This document shows positions 50,903 to 60,043 of a stretch of DNA of 64,000 nucleotides, one piece after another. Under the pieces are notes generated by a model. The model was not told where the DNA came from. It did no database searches and saw only the letters and a list, made by a program, of their open reading frames with translations. This DNA is from Mycolicibacterium duvalii (lineage in GTDB: Bacteria; Actinomycetota; Actinomycetes; Mycobacteriales; Mycobacteriaceae). Position numbers and translations under genes: made by a program. Where the stretch lies: positions 5,270,001 through 5,334,000 of the forward strand of contig NZ_AP022563.1 of the NCBI RefSeq assembly GCF_010726645.1, read 5' to 3'. Positions within the stretch are counted from its first letter, which is position 1. Each line of letters begins with the position of its first letter.

Positions 50903-52009
50903 ATGACGTTCACGCTGCGCGAAGACTCGGCCCTGTTGAAACCCACCACGGTCGGGGCGCTGTCACTGGCCAACCGGATGTTCATGGCGCCGTTGACCAG
51001 ATCGCGTGCCGACGCCGACGGCACGCCCTCGTCTCTGGCTCCGCAGTACTACGCGCAGCGCGCCTCGGCCGGCCTCATCATCTCCGAGGCCACGGCCGTC
51101 TGCGAACAAGCCAACGGCGCCTACATGAACACGCCCGGTCTCTACACGGACCGGCAGCAGGACAAGTGGGCCGAGGTCGCCGCGGCGGTGCACCGGGCCG
51201 GCGGACGGATGTTCGTGCAGTTGTGGCACGTCGGCCGGATGGCCCACCCGGACATCAGCGGGTTCGAAGCGGTCGGTCCGTCCCCGATTGCCGCGGACCT
51301 GCAAACCCACACTCCGACAGGAAAGAAGCCGCTACCGGTGCCGCGCGCTCTGACCGTCGGCGAAATCGAGGAGATCGTCGGCCAGTTTCGGTCCGCCGCG
51401 CGGCGGGCGGTCGATGCCGGCATGGACGGCGTTGAAATCCACTCGGCCAACGGGTATCTGCTGCATGAATTCCTGTCCGACGTCGTGAACCAACGCACCG
51501 ACGGCTACGGCGGCTCGCCGCGGAACAGGGCCCGGTTCGTCGCGGAGGTCATCGAAGCGGTGGTCGACGAGGTCGGGCCCGACCGGGTCAGCCTGCGCAT
51601 CTCGCCCGGAAACACCGCGGGCGACATGACAGAGATCGACCAGATCAGCGCCTACGAGGCGCTGCTGTGCCGCATCGCGCCGTTGGGTATCGCATATCTG
51701 CATGTGGTGAGCATGCCGTCGGCGCCGGCCTTCGCCGCGGTGCGCACCCAGTGGGACGGCACACTGGTACTCAACACGCCGCGCAGCGCCGAGACCGACT
51801 TCGCGGAGTTGGAGCAACTCGCGGAGTGGGGAGTGGTCGGAGCCGTCGCGATAGGTCGGGCGTTCCTCGCCAACCCCGATCTGGTGCGACGCCTCACAAT
51901 CGGCGCGGAGCTCAACATTCCCGATGTCGTCACGTTCTACGCGCCCGGGCCGAACGGCTACACCGACTATCCGATGCTGGACGATTTGGTGACCACGCAG
52001 TCGGCGTAG
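50903..52009 (+). CDS. Old yellow enzyme family ene-reductase
   Basis: 368 aa FMN protein. Catalytic motif EIHSANGYL with the His-xx-Asn pair for substrate carbonyl binding; MFMAPLTRSRAD at the N-terminus and QLWHVGRMAHPD belong to the family core; GAVAIGRAFLANPDL binds the FMN phosphate. It reduces activated alkenes with NAD(P)H, probably a detoxification enzyme. Divergent from dapC. Confidence 0.93.
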   Translation: MTFTLREDSALLKPTTVGALSLANRMFMAPLTRSRADADGTPSSLAPQYYAQRASAGLIISEATAVCEQANGAYMNTPGLYTDRQQDKWAEVAAAVHRAGGRMFVQLWHVGRMAHPDISGFEAVGPSPIAADLQTHTPTGKKPLPVPRALTVGEIEEIVGQFRSAARRAVDAGMDGVEIHSANGYLLHEFLSDVVNQRTDGYGGSPRNRARFVAEVIEAVVDEVGPDRVSLRISPGNTAGDMTEIDQISAYEALLCRIAPLGIAYLHVVSMPSAPAFAAVRTQWDGTLVLNTPRSAETDFAELEQLAEWGVVGAVAIGRAFLANPDLVRRLTIGAELNIPDVVTFYAPGPNGYTDYPMLDDLVTTQSA

Positions 52010-52044
52010 GTGTGTGACCGCCCGTCGGTGGGAACAGGCTCTGC

Positions 52045-52233
52045 ATGGCTAACTACCGCGTGCTCAATCCCAAGGGTGAAGTCGTCGAGACCAAGGACAT
52101 CGAAAGCGCCGATGACGCGCACGCATGGTTCGTCGACCAGAAGGCGAACTACGACGAGCTGGGCTGGCGCATGGAGGTCGAACACGACGGCGAATGGTCG
52201 TTCTTCGACAGCAGTGAGGGTTCGCCGGACTAG
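52045..52233 (+). CDS. Small conserved hypothetical protein (62 aa)
   Basis: Reads MANYRVLNPKGEVVETKDIE and then ADDAHAWFVDQKANYDELGW, ending in an acidic tail. It has no Cys, no membrane segment and a soluble helix-strand pattern. Reading-frame quality (G/C-ending codons) is as good as in larger genes, and a start is found at ATG 52045. Function unknown. Confidence 0.7.
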   Translation: MANYRVLNPKGEVVETKDIESADDAHAWFVDQKANYDELGWRMEVEHDGEWSFFDSSEGSPD

Positions 52234-52266
52234 GGAGCTCCGCGCACCACCACACCTCTCCAGGAG

Positions 52267-52286
52267 GCCCAACCAACGGGTTGGGC
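52267..52286. terminator. Short hairpin before fadA
   Basis: GCCCAACC at 52267-52274 pairs exactly with GGTTGGGC at 52279-52286, loop AACG. There is no U-tract. Possible terminator of the small gene or an operator for fadA. Confidence 0.45.
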
Positions 52287-52368
52287 GAGGCTGCTAGCAT
52301 CGCGACCAGAGGAGCAGCCTCGCCGCGGGCGAGAACCGCGGAACCCCTGAACAGGACCTGGAGAACAC

Positions 52369-53580
52369 ATGTCCGAAGAAGCCTTCATCTATGAGGCCAT
52401 CCGTACGCCGCGCGGCAAGCAGCGTGGCGGCGCCCTGAACGAAGTCAAGCCCGTCAACCTCGTCGTCGGCCTGATCGACGAGATGCGCACCCGCTTCCCT
52501 GACCTGGACGAGAACCTGATCAGCGACCTGATCCTCGGTGTGGTCTCGCCTGTCGGTGACCAGGGCGGCGACATCGCCCGTACCGCCGGACTGGTCGCCA
52601 ACCTCCCGGAGACCACCGGCGGCGTCCAGCTCAACCGGTTCTGTGCGTCCGGCCTGGAAGCCGTCAACATGGCCGCCCAGAAGGTGCGCTCCGGCTGGGA
52701 CGATCTGGTGCTCGCCGGCGGTGTCGAGTCGATGAGCCGGGTGCCGATGGGCTCCGACGGCGGCGCCTGGGCCGCCGACCCGGAGACCAACTACCGCATC
52801 GGTTTCGTGCCGCAGGGCATCGGCGCCGACCTGATCGCCACCATCGAGGGCTTCTCCCGCGAGGACGTCGACGCGTACGCGGCGCGCTCGCAGGAGCGTG
52901 CCGCCGCGGCCTGGTCGGGCGGATACTTCGCCAAGTCCGTCGTGCCGGTGCGCGACCAGAACGGTCTGGTCATCCTCGATCAGGACGAGCACGTCCGCCC
53001 CGGTACCACCGTAGAAAGCCTGGGCAAACTCAAGCCCGCATTCGAAGGCGTCGGCGCGATGGGCGGCTTCGACGACGTGGCGCTGCAGAAGTACCACTTC
53101 GTCGAGAAGATCAACCACGTCCACACCGGCGGTAACAGCTCGGGCATCGTCGACGGCGCCGCGCTGGTGCTGATCGGATCTGAAAGTGCAGGACAGTCGC
53201 AGGGTCTGACCCCGCGGGCGCGCATCGTGGCCACCGCCACCAGCGGCGCCGACCCGGTCATCATGCTCACCGGGCCGACCCCGGCGACCAAGAAGGTCCT
53301 CGACCGCGCCGGGCTGACCGTCGACGACATCGACCTGTTCGAGCTCAACGAGGCGTTCGCCTCGGTGGTGCTGAAGTTCCAGAAGGATCTGGGCATCCCC
53401 GACGAGAAGCTCAACGTCAACGGCGGCGCCATCGCGATGGGCCACCCGCTGGGCGCCACCGGCGCCATGATCACCGGAACCATGGTCGACGAGCTCGAGC
53501 GCCGCGGCGCGCGCCGTGCGCTGATCACGCTGTGCGTCGGCGGCGGCATGGGTGTCGCGACCATCATCGAGCGGGTCTAA
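52369..53580 (+). CDS. fadA: Acetyl-CoA acyltransferase (thiolase, FadA)
   Basis: 403 aa. Nucleophilic Cys92 in LNRFCASGLEAVNMAA, His359 in GHPLGATG and Cys389 in TLCVGGGMG complete the thiolase site. It cleaves 3-ketoacyl-CoA in beta-oxidation. Ends 20 bases before fadB; together they are the alpha/beta partners of the trifunctional beta-oxidation complex (Rv0859-Rv0860 in M. tuberculosis). Confidence 0.96.
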   Translation: MSEEAFIYEAIRTPRGKQRGGALNEVKPVNLVVGLIDEMRTRFPDLDENLISDLILGVVSPVGDQGGDIARTAGLVANLPETTGGVQLNRFCASGLEAVNMAAQKVRSGWDDLVLAGGVESMSRVPMGSDGGAWAADPETNYRIGFVPQGIGADLIATIEGFSREDVDAYAARSQERAAAAWSGGYFAKSVVPVRDQNGLVILDQDEHVRPGTTVESLGKLKPAFEGVGAMGGFDDVALQKYHFVEKINHVHTGGNSSGIVDGAALVLIGSESAGQSQGLTPRARIVATATSGADPVIMLTGPTPATKKVLDRAGLTVDDIDLFELNEAFASVVLKFQKDLGIPDEKLNVNGGAIAMGHPLGATGAMITGTMVDELERRGARRALITLCVGGGMGVATIIERV

Positions 53581-53600
53581 GGGTAAGGGACGAGAAGGAC

Positions 53601-55745
53601 ATGGCAGAGAACACCATTCAGTGGGACAAAGATGCCGACGGCATCGTCACCCTGACGCTGGACGACCCGACCGGCTCGGCCAACGTGATGAACGAGCATT
53701 ACAAGGAATCCATGCACAACGCGGTCGAACGCCTTGTGCAGGAGAAGGATTCGATCACCGGTGTGGTGATCGCCAGCGCGAAGAAGACCTTCTTCGCCGG
53801 CGGTGACCTCAAGGGCATGATGAACGTCGGACCCGACAATGCCGCCGAGTCGTTCGCCGAGGTCGAGTTCATCAAAGCCGACCTGCGCAAGCTGGAAACC
53901 CTCGGCAAGCCCGTCGTCGCGGCCATCAACGGCGCCGCGCTCGGCGGTGGCCTGGAGATCGCGCTGGCCTGTCACCACCGCATCGCCGCCGACATCAAGG
54001 GCGTGGTGATCGGCCTGCCCGAGGTGACTCTGGGTCTGCTGCCCGGCGGCGGCGGCGTGGCCCGCACCGTGCGGATGTTCGGCATCCAGAAGGCCTTCAT
54101 GGAAGTGCTGAGTCAGGGCACCCGGTTCAAGCCGGGCAAGGCCATGGAAGTTGGGCTTGTGGATCAGCTCGTCCAGTCCGTGGATGAGCTGATCCCTGCT
54201 GCGAAGGCCTGGATCAAAGCCAACCCCGAGGCGCACACCCAGCCCTGGGATGCGAAGGGCTACAAGATGCCCGGCGGCACCCCGACCAGCCCGGGCCTGG
54301 CCTCGATCCTGCCGTCGTTCCCGGCGCTGCTGAAGAAGCAACTCAAGGGTGCGCCGATGCCGGCTCCGCGGGCCATCCTCGACGCCGCGGTCGAGGGCGC
54401 GCAGGTCGACTTCGACACCGCGTGCCGCATCGAGAGCCGCTACTTCACCACGCTGGTCACCGGGCAGACCGCCAAGAACATGATCCAGGCGTTCTTCCTC
54501 GATCTGCAGGCCATCAACGGGGGCGCGTCGCGGCCAGACGGAATCGCCAAGCAGGAGATCAAGAAGATCGGTGTGCTCGGCGCGGGCATGATGGGCGCGG
54601 GCATCGCCTACGTCTCGGCCAAGGCCGGCTACGACGTCGTCCTCAAGGACGTGTCGCAAGAGGCTGCCGAGAAGGGCAAGGGTTATTCCGAGAAGCTCGA
54701 GGCCAAGGCGCTCGAACGCGGCAAGACCACACAGGAGCGCTCCGACGCGTTGCTGGCGCGGATCACCCCGACTGCCGATCCGGCCGCTCTGAAGGGCGTC
54801 GACTTCGTCATCGAGGCGGTCTTCGAGAACCAGGAACTCAAGCACAAGGTGTTCCAGGAGATCGAGGACATCGTCGAGCCGAACGCGCTGCTGGGCTCCA
54901 ACACCTCCACGCTGCCGATCACCGGTCTGGCCACCGGCGTGAAGCGGCAGGAGGACTTCATCGGCATCCACTTCTTCTCACCCGTCGACAAGATGCCGCT
55001 GGTGGAGATCATCAGGGGCGAGAAGACCTCCGACGAAGCGCTGGCCCGGGTGTTCGACTACACCCTGGCTATCGGTAAGACCCCGATCGTGGTCAACGAC
55101 AGCCGCGGCTTCTTCACCTCGCGTGTCATCGGCACCTTCGTCAACGAGGCGCTGGCGATGCTCGGTGAGGGCGTGCCCGCGGCCAGCATCGAGCAGGCCG
55201 GTGCGCAGGCCGGTTACCCGGCGGCTCCGCTGCAGCTCTCCGACGAGCTCAACCTGGAGCTGATGCAGAAGATCGCCACCGAGACCCGTAAGGCCAGCGA
55301 GTCCGCCGGCGGCACCTACGAGCCGCACCCGGCCGAAGCGGTGGTCAACAAGATGATCGAGATCGGGCGTCCCTCTCGCCTGAAGGGTGCGGGCTTCTAC
55401 GAGTACGCCGACGGCAAGCGCGTCGGGCTGTGGTCCGGTCTGGCCGACACCTTCGGCGGTGGCAACACCGAGATCCCGTTGCAGGACATGATCGACCGCA
55501 TGCTGTTCGCCGAGGCGCTGGAAACCCAGAAGTGCCTGGACGAGGGTGTGCTGACCTCGACCGCCGACGCAAACATCGGCTCGATCATGGGCATCGGTTT
55601 CCCGCCCTACACCGGCGGCTCGGCGCAGTTCATCGTCGGCTACCAAGGTGAGCTGGGGGTTGGCAAGGAGGCCTTCGTGGCCCGCGCCAAGCAGCTGGCC
55701 GAGCGCTACGGCGAGCGGTTCAACCCGCCGGCGTCGTTGACCTAG
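53601..55745 (+). CDS. fadB: Fatty acid oxidation complex alpha-subunit (FadB)
   Basis: 714 aa from ATG 53601 with GAGAAGG upstream. N-terminal enoyl-CoA hydratase domain with the glutamate-bearing loops GAALGGGLEIAL and GLPEVTLGLLPGGGG; then the 3-hydroxyacyl-CoA dehydrogenase NAD fold VLGAGMMGAGIAYV and catalytic HFFSPVDKMPLVE. It hydrates and oxidises acyl-CoA intermediates. A 12-codon upstream extension in the same frame is not used. A strong terminator follows. Confidence 0.96.
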   Translation: MAENTIQWDKDADGIVTLTLDDPTGSANVMNEHYKESMHNAVERLVQEKDSITGVVIASAKKTFFAGGDLKGMMNVGPDNAAESFAEVEFIKADLRKLETLGKPVVAAINGAALGGGLEIALACHHRIAADIKGVVIGLPEVTLGLLPGGGGVARTVRMFGIQKAFMEVLSQGTRFKPGKAMEVGLVDQLVQSVDELIPAAKAWIKANPEAHTQPWDAKGYKMPGGTPTSPGLASILPSFPALLKKQLKGAPMPAPRAILDAAVEGAQVDFDTACRIESRYFTTLVTGQTAKNMIQAFFLDLQAINGGASRPDGIAKQEIKKIGVLGAGMMGAGIAYVSAKAGYDVVLKDVSQEAAEKGKGYSEKLEAKALERGKTTQERSDALLARITPTADPAALKGVDFVIEAVFENQELKHKVFQEIEDIVEPNALLGSNTSTLPITGLATGVKRQEDFIGIHFFSPVDKMPLVEIIRGEKTSDEALARVFDYTLAIGKTPIVVNDSRGFFTSRVIGTFVNEALAMLGEGVPAASIEQAGAQAGYPAAPLQLSDELNLELMQKIATETRKASESAGGTYEPHPAEAVVNKMIEIGRPSRLKGAGFYEYADGKRVGLWSGLADTFGGGNTEIPLQDMIDRMLFAEALETQKCLDEGVLTSTADANIGSIMGIGFPPYTGGSAQFIVGYQGELGVGKEAFVARAKQLAERYGERFNPPASLT

Positions 55746-55761
55746 TCGGCGACCTGAACGA

Positions 55762-55800
55762 CGCGAGTCCCCGTGACCCCCGTGGTCACGGGGACTCGCG
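55762..55800. terminator. Bidirectional terminator after fadB
   Basis: CGCGAGTCCCCGTGACC at 55762-55778 pairs perfectly with 55784-55800 (17-bp stem, loop CCCGT). It ends the fadAB transcript and, on the minus strand, the small gene whose stop lies in the stem. Confidence 0.87.
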
Positions 55801-55974
55801 CGTCTCGTGGGCAGGCTGCGCGCGGGCCCGCGACTGCGGAGGCGGGGTGATTCCGTGGGCGATGCCGTGGCCGGCGTCGATGCCTGCGACGAACTCTTTG
55901 AGGAATCGAAACGTGCTGCCGCCGAAGAATTTGACGCGCAGTTGCGTCCACCGGCTCTGTCTTCTGTAGAACAT
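55786..55974 (-). CDS. Small basic protein (62 aa), candidate gene
   Basis: Starts ATG 55974 with GGAG just upstream. The peptide reads FYRRQSRWTQLRVKFFGG, then RFLKEFVAGIDAGHGIAHG, and ends PRESP. Codons mostly end in G or C (FLKEF, GIDAGHG), as in real genes. No known family is recognised. The 3' end lies in the shared terminator stem. It could also be the leftover of a longer degraded gene. Confidence 0.5.
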   Translation of the reverse strand: MFYRRQSRWTQLRVKFFGGSTFRFLKEFVAGIDAGHGIAHGITPPPQSRARAQPAHETRESP

Positions 55975-56023
55975 GGTCTCCAGCCTGCCGCGACCGGAAG
56001 CGACCCAACAGTGGCCCTGCTGC

Positions 56024-56045
56024 CACTATTCAATAAGATAGTGAC
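56024..56045 (+). promoter_or_regulatory. Leaderless promoter with inverted repeat for the GlxA-type gene
   Basis: TAAGAT at 56034-56039 lies six bases before ATG 56046, giving a leaderless mRNA. It is inside an inverted repeat CACTAT (56024-56029) / ATAGTG (56038-56043), a likely operator. Confidence 0.6.
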
Positions 56046-57008
56046 ATGCACACGGTCGCGATCCTCGCCTACGACGGCATGTCAGGTTTCGAGTCGGGTA
56101 TGGCGGCCGAGATCTTCGGGATGACCGAGCTGTCGGAGATGTTCTCGGCCGGTCTGACGCGGCCGTGGTACACCGTCAGGCTGTGCTCCGAGGACGGCGA
56201 AATCCGCATGCTCGGCGGCGCCGTAGTCCGCACGTCACACGGACTCGCCGACCTGGCGGCCGCTGACACCGTGGTGATCCCCAGCGTGCGCGACGCGCGG
56301 CAGCCGCCGTCGCCGACCCTGGTCGAGGCGATCCGCAGCGCCGACGCGCGCGGGGCCCGATTGGTGTCCATCTGTTCGGGTGCGTTCGCGCTGGCCGCCG
56401 CCGGAGTGCTCGACGACCGGGCGGCCACGACGCATTGGATCTACGCCGAGTTGCTGGCGCAGCGATACCCGAAGGTCACCGTCGATCCGGCGCCCCTCTA
56501 CGTCGACAGTGGGCGGGTGCTGACCAGCGCCGGCTGTGCGGCCGGACTCGACCTGTGTCTGCACATCGTGCGGACCGATCACGGTGTCGGCGTCGCCAAC
56601 GACGTCGCCAGGCGGCTGGTGATCGCTCCCCACCGGGCCGGCGGCCAGGCCCAGTACATCGAGGCCCCCGTGCCCGAAGCGGCGACAGACGGCCGGATGG
56701 CCGCCGGAATGGCCTGGGCGCTGGAGCATTTGGACAGACCCATCACGCTCGACGAATGGGCTGCGCAGTCGATGTTGTCGCGTCGCAGCTTCCTGCGGCA
56801 GTTCGCGAAGGCCACCGGCACCACACCCATCAAGTGGCTGACCGAACAGCGGGTCCAGGCGAGCCTGGCCCTGCTGGAAACGTCGTCGCTGTCGATCGAG
56901 CAGATCTCCGGGCGTGTGGGTTTCGAGTCGCCGGTGACATACCGGTATCACTTCGTCCGCCAGATGCGCACCACGCCCAGCGACTATCGCGCCTGCTTCA
57001 CCGGTTAG
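56046..57008 (+). CDS. GlxA-family transcriptional regulator (DJ-1/PfpI + AraC)
   Basis: 320 aa. The N-terminal DJ-1/PfpI-like domain has the elbow cysteine in SICSGAFALAAAG. The C-terminal AraC HTH has LSRRSFLRQFAKATGTTPIKWL and ISGRVGFESPVTYRYHFVRQ. Regulators of this type respond to small molecules and often control neighbouring catabolic genes. The acyl-CoA ligase starts 36 bases later on the same strand. Confidence 0.9.
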   Translation: MHTVAILAYDGMSGFESGMAAEIFGMTELSEMFSAGLTRPWYTVRLCSEDGEIRMLGGAVVRTSHGLADLAAADTVVIPSVRDARQPPSPTLVEAIRSADARGARLVSICSGAFALAAAGVLDDRAATTHWIYAELLAQRYPKVTVDPAPLYVDSGRVLTSAGCAAGLDLCLHIVRTDHGVGVANDVARRLVIAPHRAGGQAQYIEAPVPEAATDGRMAAGMAWALEHLDRPITLDEWAAQSMLSRRSFLRQFAKATGTTPIKWLTEQRVQASLALLETSSLSIEQISGRVGFESPVTYRYHFVRQMRTTPSDYRACFTG

Positions 57009-57044
57009 CAACGCACGGCGGTGGCCATCCGGCACAATGGCCGC

Positions 57045-58523
57045 GTGCCTGACAGCTTTACCGAGGCGTTTGCGGCGGGCCTGGCCGGCTACGGCGATGG
57101 CCCGTGCATCGAGTTCGACGGTCGCTGGTACACCGGTCACGAGGTCAGCGCGTACGGGCAAGCGATCGCGTCCGCACTGGACGCGGCGGACGTGGCGCGG
57201 GATGCGCCCATCGGCCTGGTGGTCCGCAACCGACTCCCACACGCCGCGGCGATCGTCGGTTGCCTGGCCGCCGGACGGTCGGTGTCGATGATCTACTCGT
57301 TCCAGTCGGCACAGGCCGTCGCAGGCGACATCGAGAAGCTCGCACTGTCGGCGATCGTCGCCGAGGGTCGGGACTGGTCGGATGCGGCCGTCGCGGCAGC
57401 CGACCGCGCGGGTAGCGCCGGGGTGGTGATTTCGTCGACCGCACCGATCGTCGGCGCCGTCCCCGGCCTGGAACGCCGTGACACATCCCGGCAGCATGCA
57501 CAGGCCGAACCTGGTGTGGCGCTTCAGATCCTGACCAGCGGCACCACCGGGCCGCCGAAGCGGCAGGCGATCAAGGCGGCCGTGCTCGAGCGCACGGTCT
57601 TCAGCGTGACCAGCGGAGAACGCGCCGCACCGGATGCGCCTCCGGAGTTCGCATACTGGCAGTTCGGCGGTATCGGGGTCTGTCAGCTGATCGCCGGGAT
57701 CCACAACGGCCGGCGCGTCGTGATGCTCGAACGGTTCACCGTCGAAGGCTTCGTCAACGCGATCAAGACCTACGGCATCAAACGGTCGGGCGTGCAGCCG
57801 GCAGTGATCCGGATGCTGCTCGATGCCGACGTCGCCAAAGACGATCTGGCGTCGCTGGAGTTCCTGATCAGCGCCTCAGGTCCGCTGGATCCCGAAACCC
57901 GGGACGAGTTCGAGCGCCGCTACGGCATACCGATCCGGTTGGCCTACGGGGCAACCGAATTCGCGGGTTCGCTGTGTGCGTGGACACCGGAGATGGTGGA
58001 GGAGTTCGGCGAGTCGAAACGCCACAGCGTAGGCCGGGCGCTGCCGGACACCGAACTGCGCATCGTCGACCCCGACAGCGGCGCCGAGGCGGCACCCGGA
58101 GCGCAGGGATTGTTGGAGGCGAAGGTGGCCCCGATCGGACCGGACTGGATCCGGACCACCGACATCGCCAGCGTCGACGAGGACGGCTTCGTCTTCCTGC
58201 ACGGCCGCGCCGACGGAGCCATCAACCGGGGCGGCTTCAAGGTGCTGCCCGAAACCGTGCGGCGCGTGCTCGTCGCACACCCCGACATCCGCGACGCCTG
58301 TGTGGTCGGCGTGCCCGACGCTCGGCTGGGGCAGGTGCCGTTCGCCGCGGTGGAGGTGGCCCCGGGCACGACACCACCCCCCGACGACGAGCTGCGCGAT
58401 CTGGTGCGCCAGCACCTGCCCGTCTACAACGTGCCCGTCGCCTTCGTGGCCGTGGCGGAGCTCCCGCGCAACCCCGCGCTGAAGGTGAGTCTGCCGGCGG
58501 TCGCTGCGCTCTATCGCGGATGA
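57045..58523 (+). CDS. Acyl-CoA synthetase / AMP-binding ligase
   Basis: 492 aa from GTG 57045. P-loop LTSGTTGPPKR, RLAYGATEFAG, DIASVDEDGFVFLHGRADG and the C-terminal catalytic lysine in NPALKVSLPAV. It activates a carboxylic acid as adenylate and links it to CoA. Substrate unknown. A longer ORF start at 57021 is less likely because the family begins near PDSFTEAF. Confidence 0.89.
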   Translation: MPDSFTEAFAAGLAGYGDGPCIEFDGRWYTGHEVSAYGQAIASALDAADVARDAPIGLVVRNRLPHAAAIVGCLAAGRSVSMIYSFQSAQAVAGDIEKLALSAIVAEGRDWSDAAVAAADRAGSAGVVISSTAPIVGAVPGLERRDTSRQHAQAEPGVALQILTSGTTGPPKRQAIKAAVLERTVFSVTSGERAAPDAPPEFAYWQFGGIGVCQLIAGIHNGRRVVMLERFTVEGFVNAIKTYGIKRSGVQPAVIRMLLDADVAKDDLASLEFLISASGPLDPETRDEFERRYGIPIRLAYGATEFAGSLCAWTPEMVEEFGESKRHSVGRALPDTELRIVDPDSGAEAAPGAQGLLEAKVAPIGPDWIRTTDIASVDEDGFVFLHGRADGAINRGGFKVLPETVRRVLVAHPDIRDACVVGVPDARLGQVPFAAVEVAPGTTPPPDDELRDLVRQHLPVYNVPVAFVAVAELPRNPALKVSLPAVAALYRG

Positions 58524-58527
58524 GGAC

Positions 58528-58953
58528 TCACACCGCACCGAGGTCGGCCGAGAGCCAATGCTCGGGACGGACGAACACCGCCACGCTCTCGCCGTGCTCA
58601 CGGCGGGCGAATTCCAGGTAGCCGTCGACCTTGTCGGGTGCGAGGTAGCGGCGGGTCACCTCCACCAGTTGCTCGTCGGTCCCGGGTTCGATGCGCAGGA
58701 CCGGACCGTCCACTGCGACATAGCGCACCGTCGGTTCGATGCGGTCGACCATCATCGACAGGTGGCCGGCTCGTTCGATCAGTCGGTGTTTGCGGGATCC
58801 GGCGCCGGTGATGAACCACAGGTCACCGCCCGGGCGGTACTGGTACCAGATGGGCAACGTCAGGGGGCCACGTCGCTCGCCGGACGCCACAGACAGCGCC
58901 GCAACATGCGGTTCGGCCAGGAATTGCTCGCGTTCATTGGGGGAAAGGGCCAT
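58528..58953 (-). CDS. PPOX-class FMN/F420-binding oxidoreductase
   Basis: 141 aa split-barrel protein. RGPLTLPIWYQYRPGGDLWFITG and SRKHRLIERAGHLSMMVD are the flavin/F420-binding elements of the pyridoxamine-oxidase-like superfamily; RYLAPDKVDGYL follows. Mycobacterial relatives use F420H2 or FMN to reduce various compounds. Convergent with the ligase gene (stop to stop four bases). Confidence 0.85.
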   Translation of the reverse strand: MALSPNEREQFLAEPHVAALSVASGERRGPLTLPIWYQYRPGGDLWFITGAGSRKHRLIERAGHLSMMVDRIEPTVRYVAVDGPVLRIEPGTDEQLVEVTRRYLAPDKVDGYLEFARREHGESVAVFVRPEHWLSADLGAV

Positions 58954-59050
58954 GACACAACGCTAGTGAGACGCTCCGACACCGGCACGACTTCACGCCG
59001 GCTGCGTGCGATCGGTGTCGATCATGCGGTGCGGCCCCTAGAGTCGGGTC

Positions 59051-60043
59051 ATGCGCTTCGGCTTGTTCATTCCCCAGGGCTGGCGGCTGGATCTCGTCGG
59101 CATCGACCCATCTGAGCAGTGGCGCGTCATGCGCGACCTCGCTGCTTACGCCGACGGCGGCGGGATCTGGGATTCGCTGTGGGTCTACGACCACTTCCAC
59201 ACCGTCCCGATGCCCACTCAGGAGGCAACTCACGAAGCGTGGTCGCTGATGGCGGCGTTCGCCGCGACGACCTCGCGGATCAAGCTCGGGCAGATGTGTA
59301 CCGCAATGAGCTACCGCAACCCGGCCTACCTGGCCAAGGTCGCGGCCACCACGGACGTGATCTCCGGCGGGCGGGTGCAGATGGGGATCGGCGGTGGCTG
59401 GTACGAACACGAGTGGCGCGCCTACGGGTACGGGTTTCCCTCAGCGGGTGTCCGGCTGGCACGCCTCGACGAGGGCGTGCAGATCATGGCCGATGCGTGG
59501 CGCGAAGGGGTGGTGAGTTTCGACGGTGAGCACTACCAGGTCGACGGTGCCATCGTGGCGCCGAAACCTTTGCAGCAGGGCGGGATTCCGTTGTGGATCG
59601 CCGGCGGAGGCGAGAAGAAAACGCTGCGGATCGCCGCGAAGTACGCCCAGTACACCAACTACACCGCAGACCCCGACGGCTTCGCCCACAAGTCGCAGGT
59701 GCTCGCCGACCACTGCCATGACGTCGGTACCGACTACAGCGCCATCGTGCGCAGCGTGAACATCAACGCGATCGTCGGCGCCTCCGAAGCCGACGTGAAG
59801 GACCGCCTGCACCGCGTGCGGTCGCGGATCAGCGGACTGACCGGGGACGCGGCCGCCGATGCGATGCTGAACTCGATGAGCACACCGCAGGCCGGAAGCG
59901 GCACGCCGGAGCAGCTGGTGGAATGCCTGCAGAAGCTGAGCGACCTGGGCTGCCGGTACGTGATCTGCTACTTCCCCGAAGCGGCGTACGACCGTTCGGG
60001 CATCGAGTTGTTCGAGCGCGAGGTCATTCCCGCGCTGTCGTGA
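59051..60043 (+). CDS. LLM-class F420-dependent oxidoreductase
   Basis: 330 aa luciferase-like TIM barrel. MRFGLFIPQGWRLDL starts the family; ISGGRVQMGIGGGWYEHEW and GGIPLWIAGGGEKKTLRIAA are the F420/FMN-site loops. Two adjacent genes encoding F420/flavin-type oxidoreductases (58528 and 59051) suggest a degradative or detoxifying pathway with the ligase. Substrate unknown. Confidence 0.9.
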   Translation: MRFGLFIPQGWRLDLVGIDPSEQWRVMRDLAAYADGGGIWDSLWVYDHFHTVPMPTQEATHEAWSLMAAFAATTSRIKLGQMCTAMSYRNPAYLAKVAATTDVISGGRVQMGIGGGWYEHEWRAYGYGFPSAGVRLARLDEGVQIMADAWREGVVSFDGEHYQVDGAIVAPKPLQQGGIPLWIAGGGEKKTLRIAAKYAQYTNYTADPDGFAHKSQVLADHCHDVGTDYSAIVRSVNINAIVGASEADVKDRLHRVRSRISGLTGDAAADAMLNSMSTPQAGSGTPEQLVECLQKLSDLGCRYVICYFPEAAYDRSGIELFEREVIPALS

